The position numbers and the translations under genes were made by a program. From Gammaproteobacteria bacterium (lineage in GTDB: Bacteria; Pseudomonadota; Gammaproteobacteria; S012-40), in the NCBI GenBank assembly GCA_029864945.1, contig JAOTSL010000027.1, positions 1 to 17,465 on the forward strand: DNA of 17,465 nt, given 5' to 3'. Within the stretch, counting starts at the first letter, position 1; every line of letters begins with the position of its first letter. The notes under the pieces are model-generated. The model saw only the letters and a program-made list of their open reading frames with translations, was not told the origin of the DNA and searched no databases. This document shows, piece by piece, positions 1-6,241 of the stretch.

Positions 1-262
1 GAGGCGAATAGTGGTTCTATTTAACGAACATGATAGGGAATTCTGATCGGTATCCATGAGTTTGCAGCCAAACAGTGTTAAGTCCGACAGCCTCCTAGGT
101 GCTCTATTGTGTGATTTATGTGGATTTTCAGGTAATAATTTGGGTAATAAACAGGTTAATAAATTCCGGGTTTTGCCGAAATAGGAGAAGAGTATTTAAG
201 TATCCTTGAGTGTCAGGATAGATGCGGCCTAAAATTTAGATTTCAAACAAAGTATGTGAAAA
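1..262. other. Non-coding leader upstream of the histidine kinase
   Basis: No convincing gene lies in this stretch. The three forward frames close quickly (for example TAA at 22-24), so at most a few C-terminal codons of an upstream gene could be present, and these cannot be identified. I see no well-spaced -35/-10 pair and no hairpin with a T-tract. It presumably holds the promoter of the kinase gene, but I cannot place it. Confidence 0.4.
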
Positions 263-1735
263 ATGCCCCGTAATAACAACGATAGAAACGTGGAAAACCA
301 GTCAATAGTTAGACTGCGGATGGCGATTGTGGCTGGTTTTTTTTCAGTGATAATATTAGTGACGTGGTCGCAGGTGTTGAGTTACCAGAATTTATTATCT
401 ATGGATTATACCGTCAGTGAAATTGTTGAGGAAAATAACAAAAAAACGGCACTGATTTATGTTTTGAATAATATTGCCCGCGAACGTCTTATTCTGTTGT
501 ATCAAATGTCTAATGAAGATGACTGGTTTGTTGGTGATGAAAATCTGCAGTCGTACTATCTGCTTGGAGAAAAATTTATTGTAAGTAAACAGGCGCTTGA
601 GGATCTGCCCTCTATGGTTCAAGAGGAGCGGTTTATGGTGGGGCTTAAATCAATTCTAAAGGAAATAAATCCCACGCAAAAACAAATTGTTAATGCTATT
701 TCAGGCGGCGATGATCAGTTGGTATTGGTTAAACTGAAAAAAATGAATAAGCTTCAAATTGAACTGGTTGATATATTAAATCAGTATTATGACTTTCAGA
801 CAAGTCATAATACTGATTTATTGAAAAGTGTGAAAAATGTATTCGATAGCGCACTTCAATGGATAGTGGTTATGTTGATTTTGGTTATTTTTATATCTGT
901 GCTTATTGCTTATTTTGTTGTGTATTTTGTTTCCGGGCAACAGAAAAATCTTATTGAATTAAATGTAACGCTGAAGTCTTATAATAAAGTATTGCAGATA
1001 GCAACCGAGTCAGCTGAGCGAGCGAATCGTTCAAAATCTGAGTTTATTGCAAACATGAGCCATGAGATGCGGACACCGATGACGGCGATTAAAGGTGCGT
1101 TGGGTGTTTTGAATAGTGGAATGATTGATGATATACCTGATGATGCTGGGAAGTTAATTTCCATCGCTGATAATGGCACAGATCGATTGATTAGGATGGT
1201 GACTGATGTTCTTGATTTTTCAAAAATTGAAGCAGGGCAGATTGATATAATTACAGAAAATATTTCAATCCGGGATGAAATTGAAAAATTGGTTGTTCCG
1301 TTTTATTTAAGCGCAAAAAATAAGTCGATTGATTTTAGTGTGACTTATAGTGAAAGTATTCCCTTGTGCGTTAATGTTGATCGCATTCATCTGAACCAGA
1401 TATTGATGCAATTAATTGATAACGCGATAAAATTTACACTTGAAGGTTGTGTCACATTGGGTGTTTCTTACGAAGACAAAGAAGGTCGTATTATTTTTAA
1501 TGTAATTGATACTGGCATCGGTTTGAAGGACGACGATATAAATTTTTTGTTTGAGCCTTTTGTTCAAGGTGACGGTTCATCTACCCGTAAGTTTGGCGGT
1601 ACTGGTATTGGGTTGGCTATTTGCAGAAAATTGATTGGAGCACTGGAGGGTGAAATTAAGGTTTTATCTGAGAAAGAGAAGGGCAGTACATTTACTTTGA
1701 CCGTTCCAGTGTCAGCTGTAGACTTGGCTGCATAG
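263..1735 (+). CDS. Membrane-bound sensor histidine kinase
   Basis: A 490-residue sensor kinase that would autophosphorylate on histidine and pass the phosphate to a response regulator. A short cytoplasmic N-terminus leads into TM1 (about residues 20-38). A periplasmic, mostly helical sensor region (about 40-195) follows, then TM2 (about 197-223). The dimerisation/phosphoacceptor domain has the H-box SEFIANMSHEMRTP with His267. The ATPase domain shows the N-box (Asn387 in LIDNAIKF), the G1 box DTGIG (416-420), an F-box (LFEPF) and the G2 box GGTGIGLA from residue 445. There is no HAMP domain I can recognise, no PAS domain and no receiver domain, so it is a classical rather than hybrid kinase. 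The ATG at 263 has no clear Shine-Dalgarno sequence. The ligand cannot be told from the sequence. The nearest possible partner is the single-domain response regulator at 3048-3431 on the other strand; that pairing is inference. Confidence 0.96.
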   Translation: MPRNNNDRNVENQSIVRLRMAIVAGFFSVIILVTWSQVLSYQNLLSMDYTVSEIVEENNKKTALIYVLNNIARERLILLYQMSNEDDWFVGDENLQSYYLLGEKFIVSKQALEDLPSMVQEERFMVGLKSILKEINPTQKQIVNAISGGDDQLVLVKLKKMNKLQIELVDILNQYYDFQTSHNTDLLKSVKNVFDSALQWIVVMLILVIFISVLIAYFVVYFVSGQQKNLIELNVTLKSYNKVLQIATESAERANRSKSEFIANMSHEMRTPMTAIKGALGVLNSGMIDDIPDDAGKLISIADNGTDRLIRMVTDVLDFSKIEAGQIDIITENISIRDEIEKLVVPFYLSAKNKSIDFSVTYSESIPLCVNVDRIHLNQILMQLIDNAIKFTLEGCVTLGVSYEDKEGRIIFNVIDTGIGLKDDDINFLFEPFVQGDGSSTRKFGGTGIGLAICRKLIGALEGEIKVLSEKEKGSTFTLTVPVSAVDLAA

Positions 1736-1771
1736 CGTGGGTGAAAGGGTGGTGGCAATAGAGATGTGGCA

Positions 1772-2608
1772 CTACTTCATATTTTTATTTTTTCTGCCAG
1801 GGCGAAAGTAGGATGTATTTTTGTAAAATTCGTCTGTTTGATTATTGTGCCAGTCAGGAACGCCAAGAATAGGAAGTGGTGTTAAGCTTCGGGTGTTGAG
1901 TCCACTTATTTTTTTTATATGGTTCGTTATTGCTTCGTCAATGTAGCTGGTCTTTTTATCGGGTGTTAACTCGAAATAGCTTGTGTCTACCTGTAAGAGA
2001 AGGCAGTGTGATGTCATGCCTATGTAAGGTGATAGGGCTTTTTCGTACATAGCGTGTCCAAAGGTAATGCAGTCAATCGCGTTATCGAAAAGAACTTTGT
2101 TTTCTACAAATAATTTATTCCATTCGAAATTTTCTACTAGTTCTAGTATGTTTTTATCTGCTGAAACAATGATTGATCCGCATTCATCAAATAAAGTAAC
2201 GAAATTTTCCTTTTTACTTCTTTGTTTATCATTTTTTTCATATCTTTCGATTGCGGCGCTATAGTGGATTTCATTTAGTAAGGCCTTCGTTTTCGGGAAG
2301 GTCTTCCACACTAGTACTTGAAGAAAATCATGCCAATTATGAAGTCGGGTTTGTACTTCTCCAGACAGGAATATTCTGGGTTCATATTCCTCTTCAAATG
2401 AGTGGCAGGTTGATGCTTGCTCTACAAATGTAATAATTTTTTGATTTTTATTGGGTATGTTATTTGATAATAATTGATTGCATTGATCAAGCGTTGGCCA
2501 AGATGGGCTACTAATTATATTTTCTGTGAGGGTGGGGGTGATGGGCCAGAATAAGGGGGTCTGCTTAAAAAAAGACGGATTCCATTGATCTTGTTTTTTA
2601 TCTTGCAC
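1772..2608 (-). CDS. DUF3025 family protein
   Basis: A 278-residue protein of the uncharacterised DUF3025 family, recognised from family-like blocks: EPRIFLSGEVQTR then NWHDFLQVLVWKTFPKTK (about 76-108), TLFDECGSIIVS (138-149), FGHAMYEKALSPYIGM (183-198) and a C-terminal PLPILGVPDWHNN followed by a Tyr-Phe-Arg-Pro segment (244-270). There is no signal peptide or membrane segment, so it is probably cytoplasmic. No biochemical function is known to me for the family. The start is GTG at 2606-2608, preceded on its own strand by GGAAT a few bases upstream; no in-frame ATG serves better. It is convergent with the histidine kinase (36 bases between stop codons) and lies 439 bases downstream of the response regulator on the same strand, too far to assume one operon. 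Confidence 0.88.
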   Translation of the reverse strand: MQDKKQDQWNPSFFKQTPLFWPITPTLTENIISSPSWPTLDQCNQLLSNNIPNKNQKIITFVEQASTCHSFEEEYEPRIFLSGEVQTRLHNWHDFLQVLVWKTFPKTKALLNEIHYSAAIERYEKNDKQRSKKENFVTLFDECGSIIVSADKNILELVENFEWNKLFVENKVLFDNAIDCITFGHAMYEKALSPYIGMTSHCLLLQVDTSYFELTPDKKTSYIDEAITNHIKKISGLNTRSLTPLPILGVPDWHNNQTDEFYKNTSYFRPGRKNKNMK

Positions 2609-3047
2609 TTATATTCCATTCCGGTTTGTTAAGTTTTTCATTTTTTAAGAGGTTTGTTATTACAAGTGGCCTGTTGTAATACTGTAGTTTGCTATCGGTA
2701 ATTTAATTATTGGTATCCGATATCCCAGTAAATCTGCAAGCTGTCAATAATACGCTTGGTGAGGTTGTTTGTATTTATCTTTTATAAAAATATTTTCCGA
2801 AGGTAATTGTAACTCAGGTTGCCAGTTTATTTTTTGTCTTGTAAGTTCGCTATAGATTGGGCAGTTGGTTCGGTAATAATGTGATTGTTAGCTTTTGCGA
2901 GGAATTGTGCGGGATCAAAGACGTTGCCATTACTGCCTTATAAATCTTATTCAGGCATAGAATGAGGGTGCCAAGGTTAGATTCTAGGTTGCCAACTCGA
3001 TTTAACTGATAATAGGCGCCGGTTGGTGATATTGAATCACAGAGACA
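2609..3047. other. 439-base gap between response regulator and DUF3025 gene
   Basis: No intact gene is visible. The stretch contains an 8-base inverted repeat, TATTACAA (2658-2665) and TTGTAATA (2674-2681) with an 8-base loop, which could be an operator or weak terminator. Near the response-regulator stop there is a small hairpin GTGAT/ATCAC (3026-3030, 3036-3040) without a T-tract. On the minus strand, two frames read with protein-like composition over about 2937-2660 but are broken by a frame change near a run of six A/T and by an in-frame TGA. This could be a decayed gene or chance. The promoter of the DUF3025 gene should lie here; I cannot place it. Confidence 0.4.
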
Positions 3048-3431
3048 TTATGCTGCACGCCTCATTAGCGTTTTCAGGCGAGTCACTAGTTCTCCTGGTT
3101 GAAAAGGTTTGACTACGTAGTCATTAGCTCCTGCTTCAAGCGCCTTGATAATATCTTTTTCCTGAGACTTGGCTGTAAGCATGACGATAGGTACATCTTT
3201 CCAGTCGGTTTTGTTTCTGATGTGATCAACTAATTGGTACCCGTCATAAAAAGGCATCATTATATCGAGCAAAACAAGCCTTGGCATTTTTATTTCAGCG
3301 ATAGCGTCCATAGCTTCTTGTCCATCGTTCGCTACTTTTACCTTGAAGCCTTCACGGGTAAGCATGAAGTTAAGCAGGTAGGAAATTTGATCGTCATCTT
3401 CGGCGACAAGTACATCGTATTCTTCGCTCAT
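3048..3431 (-). CDS. Single-domain response regulator (CheY-like receiver)
   Basis: A stand-alone receiver domain of 127 residues from the ATG at 3429-3431. The open frame also allows a TTG start at 3449, but the ATG has a strong ribosome site AGAGGA (3442-3437 on the minus strand) spaced 5 bases, so I chose it. All receiver residues are present: the acidic cluster EDDD (Asp12/Asp13), phosphoacceptor Asp56 in LLDIMMP, Thr86 in MLTAKS and Lys108 in VKPF. There is no DNA-binding or enzymatic output domain; the protein ends about ten residues after the receiver core. It should therefore act by protein-protein contact or as a phosphorelay intermediate. The histidine kinase at 263-1735 is the closest candidate donor, though it is on the opposite strand with the DUF3025 gene between them. 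The sequence resembles the receiver portion of two-domain regulators, so descent from such a protein by loss of the output domain is possible. Confidence 0.95.
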   Translation of the reverse strand: MSEEYDVLVAEDDDQISYLLNFMLTREGFKVKVANDGQEAMDAIAEIKMPRLVLLDIMMPFYDGYQLVDHIRNKTDWKDVPIVMLTAKSQEKDIIKALEAGANDYVVKPFQPGELVTRLKTLMRRAA

Positions 3432-3436
3432 GGTTG

Positions 3437-3442
3437 TCCTCT
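3437..3442 (-). promoter_or_regulatory. Ribosome binding site of the response regulator
   Basis: AGAGGA on the minus strand, five bases before the ATG at 3431. It decides the start in favour of this ATG over an in-frame TTG six codons upstream, which would place the binding site inside the coding region. Confidence 0.75.
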
Positions 3443-3869
3443 CTAACAAGTATCAATATAGGTCAATTATTGGTTGGTTTACTATCTACTTTAACGGCTG
3501 TAAAAAAATTAAATTTAGTCAACTGACTTGTTTTTTTATTGAATATTTTTCGATAAAACACTATCTAATGTGTGGGTTATGGTCAATTTTAGAATGTATC
3601 TATATTTGCCGAGTATTTTGTGGGTACTTGTGTGATTTACTTCAAATAATGTTTAATTGGCATCAAATTTAATCGAGCTGCTTATGTTCAAGTCTCGATA
3701 TTGATGGGTTGTTTATTTTATATGGGTGGTCGTGGAATGCGGGATTTAGTGGGGGCAGGCGTTTTGGGGCTGTAAGGTGTTCGATGTTATACGTTTTATT
3801 AAATGTAATGCACTGTTTTTAATGAACTATCAGCGGCGCCCTTAGTTTATGTTGCTCTTTGTTGAGAGT

Positions 3870-3887
3870 GTTATACAATTGTCTAAC
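3870..3887. promoter_or_regulatory. Near-palindromic operator-like site 1 (GTTATACAATTGTCTAAC)
   Basis: An 18-base inverted repeat with one mismatched pair: GTTA-t-ACAATTGT-c-TAAC. The ACAATTGT core recurs at 3946-3953 and the half GTTATACAA recurs exactly at 4006-4014. All three lie within 180 bases upstream of the ribbon-helix-helix gene, so autoregulation by that protein is a reasonable inference. The protein that binds is not shown by the sequence. Confidence 0.5.
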
Positions 3888-3924
3888 ATGCGTTGTTTTG
3901 CATGTAAGAGGAGGTGGAATGGTT

Positions 3925-3930
3925 TATAAT
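3925..3930 (+). promoter_or_regulatory. Candidate -10 box for the ribbon-helix-helix gene
   Basis: TATAAT, identical to the sigma-70 -10 consensus, lying between operator-like sites 1 and 2. No good -35 hexamer sits at 17 bases; the nearest, TTGCAT at 3898-3903, gives a 21-base spacer. The call rests on the -10 match and its position only. Confidence 0.35.
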
Positions 3931-3943
3931 CATTCTAATGGAA

Positions 3944-3955
3944 AAACAATTGTTT
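3944..3955. promoter_or_regulatory. Operator-like site 2 (AAACAATTGTTT)
   Basis: A perfect 12-base palindrome containing the same ACAATTGT core as site 1, centred about 71 bases downstream of it and just after the TATAAT at 3925-3930. A repressor bound here would sit on the likely transcription start of the gene at 4046. Confidence 0.45.
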
Positions 3956-4005
3956 AGCGTTCATTTGTCGTTTTTAGAATGTATTTCAGTTAATTTTGAC
4001 CTGTT

Positions 4006-4014
4006 GTTATACAA
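4006..4014. promoter_or_regulatory. Operator-like half-site 3 (GTTATACAA)
   Basis: An exact copy of the left nine bases of site 1 (3870-3878), 31 bases before the ATG at 4046. It lacks the second half of the palindrome, so it may be a weak site or chance. Confidence 0.3.
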
Positions 4015-4045
4015 AGTTAAAAACAGCGCTTAGAGGCCGATATAT

Positions 4046-4534
4046 ATGGGTAAGACTCAGCGGGAAGATGCTGTAAAGCGTGCATCAAGTATGCGTGATA
4101 AGGCAATGGCAATTGCCATGAAGCGAAAAGAAGAATATTTGGGGGCTCGTGTCCCTAAGGCATTGAAAGAACGAGTAATAAATAGAGCTGACGAGATGAA
4201 TGTGCCTGTGTCACTGTTAATTAGGCGATTGCTTGAGGAGTCTTTCCCAGAGGATGGCGCAAACTCATCAAAGGTAAGTTTGGGTATTTCTGGTGGCGTG
4301 GACAGTACTTTTCTTGATCTTGCCCCGGTTAACGCGAAAGCCTCAGTAATTGAGAAAGAAATAGATAAGTATGCTGGCATTATTGGTTGGAAGCAAATAG
4401 AGGTGAATCAGGATCGTAGTTGTGAGCGATGTAAAGAGCCATTACCAAGAGGCTCCCAGGTATCGTTAGGTTTTACGTCGTCTGATGCGGGTTATGTTAT
4501 CGTTTGTCAGCAATGTAAGTCACAGTTGGTGTAG
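4046..4534 (+). CDS. Small ribbon-helix-helix / zinc-ribbon protein
   Basis: A 162-residue protein I cannot name. After a basic helical N-terminus (1-30) comes a ribbon-helix-helix-like segment (about 31-67): a short strand YLGARVPKAL, a first helix and a second helix around PVSLLIRRLLEESF. This resembles Arc/MetJ/CopG-type DNA-binding folds. A linker (about 68-120) leads to a zinc-ribbon-like C-terminus with paired cysteines Cys126/Cys129 (CERC) and Cys154/Cys157 (CQQC). The likely role is a small DNA-binding, metal-containing regulator. There is no toxin gene next to it, so an antitoxin role is not supported. The ATG has AGAGG at 4032-4036, nine bases upstream. Palindromic sites in the upstream region suggest that it controls its own promoter; this is inference. 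It is followed 102 bases later by the DUF1302 gene on the same strand, with an A/T-rich inverted repeat between them. Confidence 0.82.
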   Translation: MGKTQREDAVKRASSMRDKAMAIAMKRKEEYLGARVPKALKERVINRADEMNVPVSLLIRRLLEESFPEDGANSSKVSLGISGGVDSTFLDLAPVNAKASVIEKEIDKYAGIIGWKQIEVNQDRSCERCKEPLPRGSQVSLGFTSSDAGYVIVCQQCKSQLV

Positions 4535-4536
4535 TG

Positions 4537-4569
4537 TGTTTTTTAATTTTTTATTTAAATTAAAAAACA
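4537..4569. terminator. A/T-rich perfect inverted repeat after the RHH gene
   Basis: TGTTTTTTAATTT (4537-4549) and AAATTAAAAAACA (4557-4569) are exact complements, 13 pairs with a 7-base loop, starting three bases after the stop codon. The position suits a terminator, but the stem has almost no G/C and there is no T-tract after it, so it may instead be a weak attenuator or a protein site in the promoter region of the next gene. Confidence 0.4.
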
Positions 4570-4636
4570 ATCCAGTGAGAACAACAATATTTCGAAATTA
4601 GCTGAAACAACTATTTATGTACGGCCGGGCAAAATC

Positions 4637-6124
4637 TTGTCCGGCTTGTTTACATACACGGTACGTGTAATTTTAGCTTGTTTACTTTGTGCGCATTTTT
4701 TAGTGAATGTGGCTCTGGCTGCAAGTAATGAAAGTGATATTGCTTTGCCTGATGACCTAGATGTGTTGCTGGGTACTGCGGCACCCGCTAAAAATATCTT
4801 TAGTGGGTATATCAAAAATGAAACAGCGTATCGTTACGATGAACCTCGTTCATTTACTAAAATCCGTAATATTCTGTATTTGAACTGGCAATATATTTTT
4901 TCGGACAAAGCTAAATTTTATAGCTCCGGATTTGGTTATTATGATCATGTTTATGATTTGTTCGATTACGATACCATTGCGGCGCGAAATGTTCGAGATG
5001 AAAAAGAACCGTTGGTTTTTCTTGAGCAGCTAAAAAAAGAAAAGGACGATAAACGCGTTGAGCCAAAGGAGCTGTATCTGGATTTGTTTTTTAATAATCT
5101 GGATATCCGAATAGGTCGGCAATATGTGGTGTGGGGCGTTCTTGAAGGGATTAGGATCGTTGATGAAATTAACCCTATGGATTTTCGAGAATTGATTACA
5201 CCTGAATTACTGGATTATCGAATTCCGTTGTGGACGTTTAAGGCGAATTATTACAGCAAAAAAACAACCTACGAGTTCATCTGGATACCTGAATTAAAAT
5301 TTCATCAAGCAGCGGCACCGGGTTCGGAATGGGAATTGATTCAGATTATTCCTTCTACCACTTTCCCTGAAAACTACAATCCTAAATTTTCTGAATTAGG
5401 GTTGAAAATTACGCGCGATATATTTGATGCGGAGGTTGCGTTTAGCTATTTTTACACCTGGGATGATTACCCAACTACTTTTCGCGTTATTTCTATTCAA
5501 GATGTAACGAGCACTGAGCCAACTCAAAATTTACCTATTTTTCCGACTTATACGCGTATGCATATGTTTGGTGCGACGTTAACTAAGGAGATTCGAGGTG
5601 ACATCTTAAAAGCAGAGTTTGCATATGTGAAAGATAAATATTTTGCTATCGTTGATCAGTACACTGATGGCTTTCTTGATTTTGATGGTGATGTGCAACG
5701 AGACCATATTCGATGGGGGGTAGGTTATGATTTTAGTTTTTGGGGTGCTGATATCAGCCCGGCGATAGCACAATGGTTTATTTTAGATTATCAAAATCAT
5801 ATTTTGTCAGATGAATTTGATACTACGTTCAATTTATTTATTCGAAAACCACTTTTGAAACAATCTGCGGTATTTACACTTTTATTTATACGTTTAATCA
5901 ATTTTGAAGAGACATATGTAAAGCCTCGAGTAACATTTAATTTGACAGATCATTTTCAGGTTACTGCCGGTGGTGATATTTTCATAGGTCGTAGAACTGC
6001 ATTTGGTCGCCAAGCAGATAGTGCGGCAGCGGGTGGTCTTGTAACGCCGGATCAGAGAGCGCACTTTATAGGTAACTTTAATGAGAATAATCGTGTTTCC
6101 ATGGAATTTAAATATAACTTTTAG
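4637..6124 (+). CDS. DUF1302-type outer-membrane protein
   Basis: A 495-residue exported protein with a signal peptide (hydrophobic core about 11-25, likely cleavage after ALA near residue 28). A long run of alternating, aromatic-rich strands follows, typical of an outer-membrane beta-barrel, and the chain ends in the sequence EFKYNF with terminal Phe. The block IRIGRQYVVWGVLEGIRIVD, then INPMDFRELI and RIPLWTFKANYY, matches the core I associate with DUF1302 proteins. That family is commonly found next to MMPL/RND transporters, as here (pump gene 117 bases downstream). It may be the outer-membrane partner of the pump; the substrate is unknown. There is no ATG in the open frame, which is closed by TAA at 4556-4558. 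Initiation must use TTG at 4637, TTG at 4646 or a nearby alternative, and no strong ribosome site marks which one. Confidence 0.82.
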   Translation: MSGLFTYTVRVILACLLCAHFLVNVALAASNESDIALPDDLDVLLGTAAPAKNIFSGYIKNETAYRYDEPRSFTKIRNILYLNWQYIFSDKAKFYSSGFGYYDHVYDLFDYDTIAARNVRDEKEPLVFLEQLKKEKDDKRVEPKELYLDLFFNNLDIRIGRQYVVWGVLEGIRIVDEINPMDFRELITPELLDYRIPLWTFKANYYSKKTTYEFIWIPELKFHQAAAPGSEWELIQIIPSTTFPENYNPKFSELGLKITRDIFDAEVAFSYFYTWDDYPTTFRVISIQDVTSTEPTQNLPIFPTYTRMHMFGATLTKEIRGDILKAEFAYVKDKYFAIVDQYTDGFLDFDGDVQRDHIRWGVGYDFSFWGADISPAIAQWFILDYQNHILSDEFDTTFNLFIRKPLLKQSAVFTLLFIRLINFEETYVKPRVTFNLTDHFQVTAGGDIFIGRRTAFGRQADSAAAGGLVTPDQRAHFIGNFNENNRVSMEFKYNF

Positions 6125-6230
6125 GTGTTGGTTATTAATGCACTAGGGTTTTACTTTAGGGTGTGCCAGGTGTTTGTTAATTAGGATGTAACTGAATTAT
6201 GGCTCGACAAATTATTCGTGTTTTTAGTTA

Positions 6231-6236
6231 GAAGGA
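6231..6236 (+). promoter_or_regulatory. Ribosome binding site of the RND pump
   Basis: GAAGGA five bases before the ATG at 6242. It argues for that ATG against the in-frame GTG at 6218, which has no comparable site. Confidence 0.75.
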
Positions 6237-6241
6237 TTAAA

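Larger units (their letters stand above)
3443..4045. other. Divergent intergenic region, AT-rich
   Basis: About 600 bases between two divergently read genes, holding no convincing gene. A 12-base inverted repeat AGTCA-AC-TGACT (3517-3528) lies about 86 bases upstream of the response-regulator start and could be an operator. The right half carries three related ACAATTGT-type sites before the ribbon-helix-helix gene and a consensus-like -10 hexamer TATAAT at 3925-3930, described separately. An open frame at 3430-3672 has biased, aromatic/cysteine-rich composition and no matching ribosome site, so I do not call it. Confidence 0.45.

Noticed and set aside
1..24. C-terminal end of a gene entering from the left
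   Set aside because: One frame runs to TAA at 22-24, but seven codons give no identifiable sequence.
2609..2641. A 10-codon minus-strand open frame ending directly before the DUF3025 GTG
   Set aside because: The position suggests translational coupling, but there is no ribosome site before it and such short frames are common by chance.
3430..3672. An 80-residue plus-strand open frame upstream of the RHH gene
   Set aside because: Its composition is dominated by Ile, Phe, Tyr, Cys and Trp as expected from AT-rich non-coding DNA. It overlaps the response-regulator start region and has no ribosome site.
4046..4534. RHH protein as the antitoxin of a toxin-antitoxin pair
   Set aside because: No small toxin-like gene lies next to it; its neighbours are a response regulator and an outer-membrane protein. 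The zinc-ribbon tail is not typical of RHH antitoxins.
6199..6231. A 10-codon plus-strand open frame ending at the RND ribosome site
   Set aside because: An AGGA lies 12 bases upstream, too far for good initiation, and the peptide has no attenuator-like codon run.
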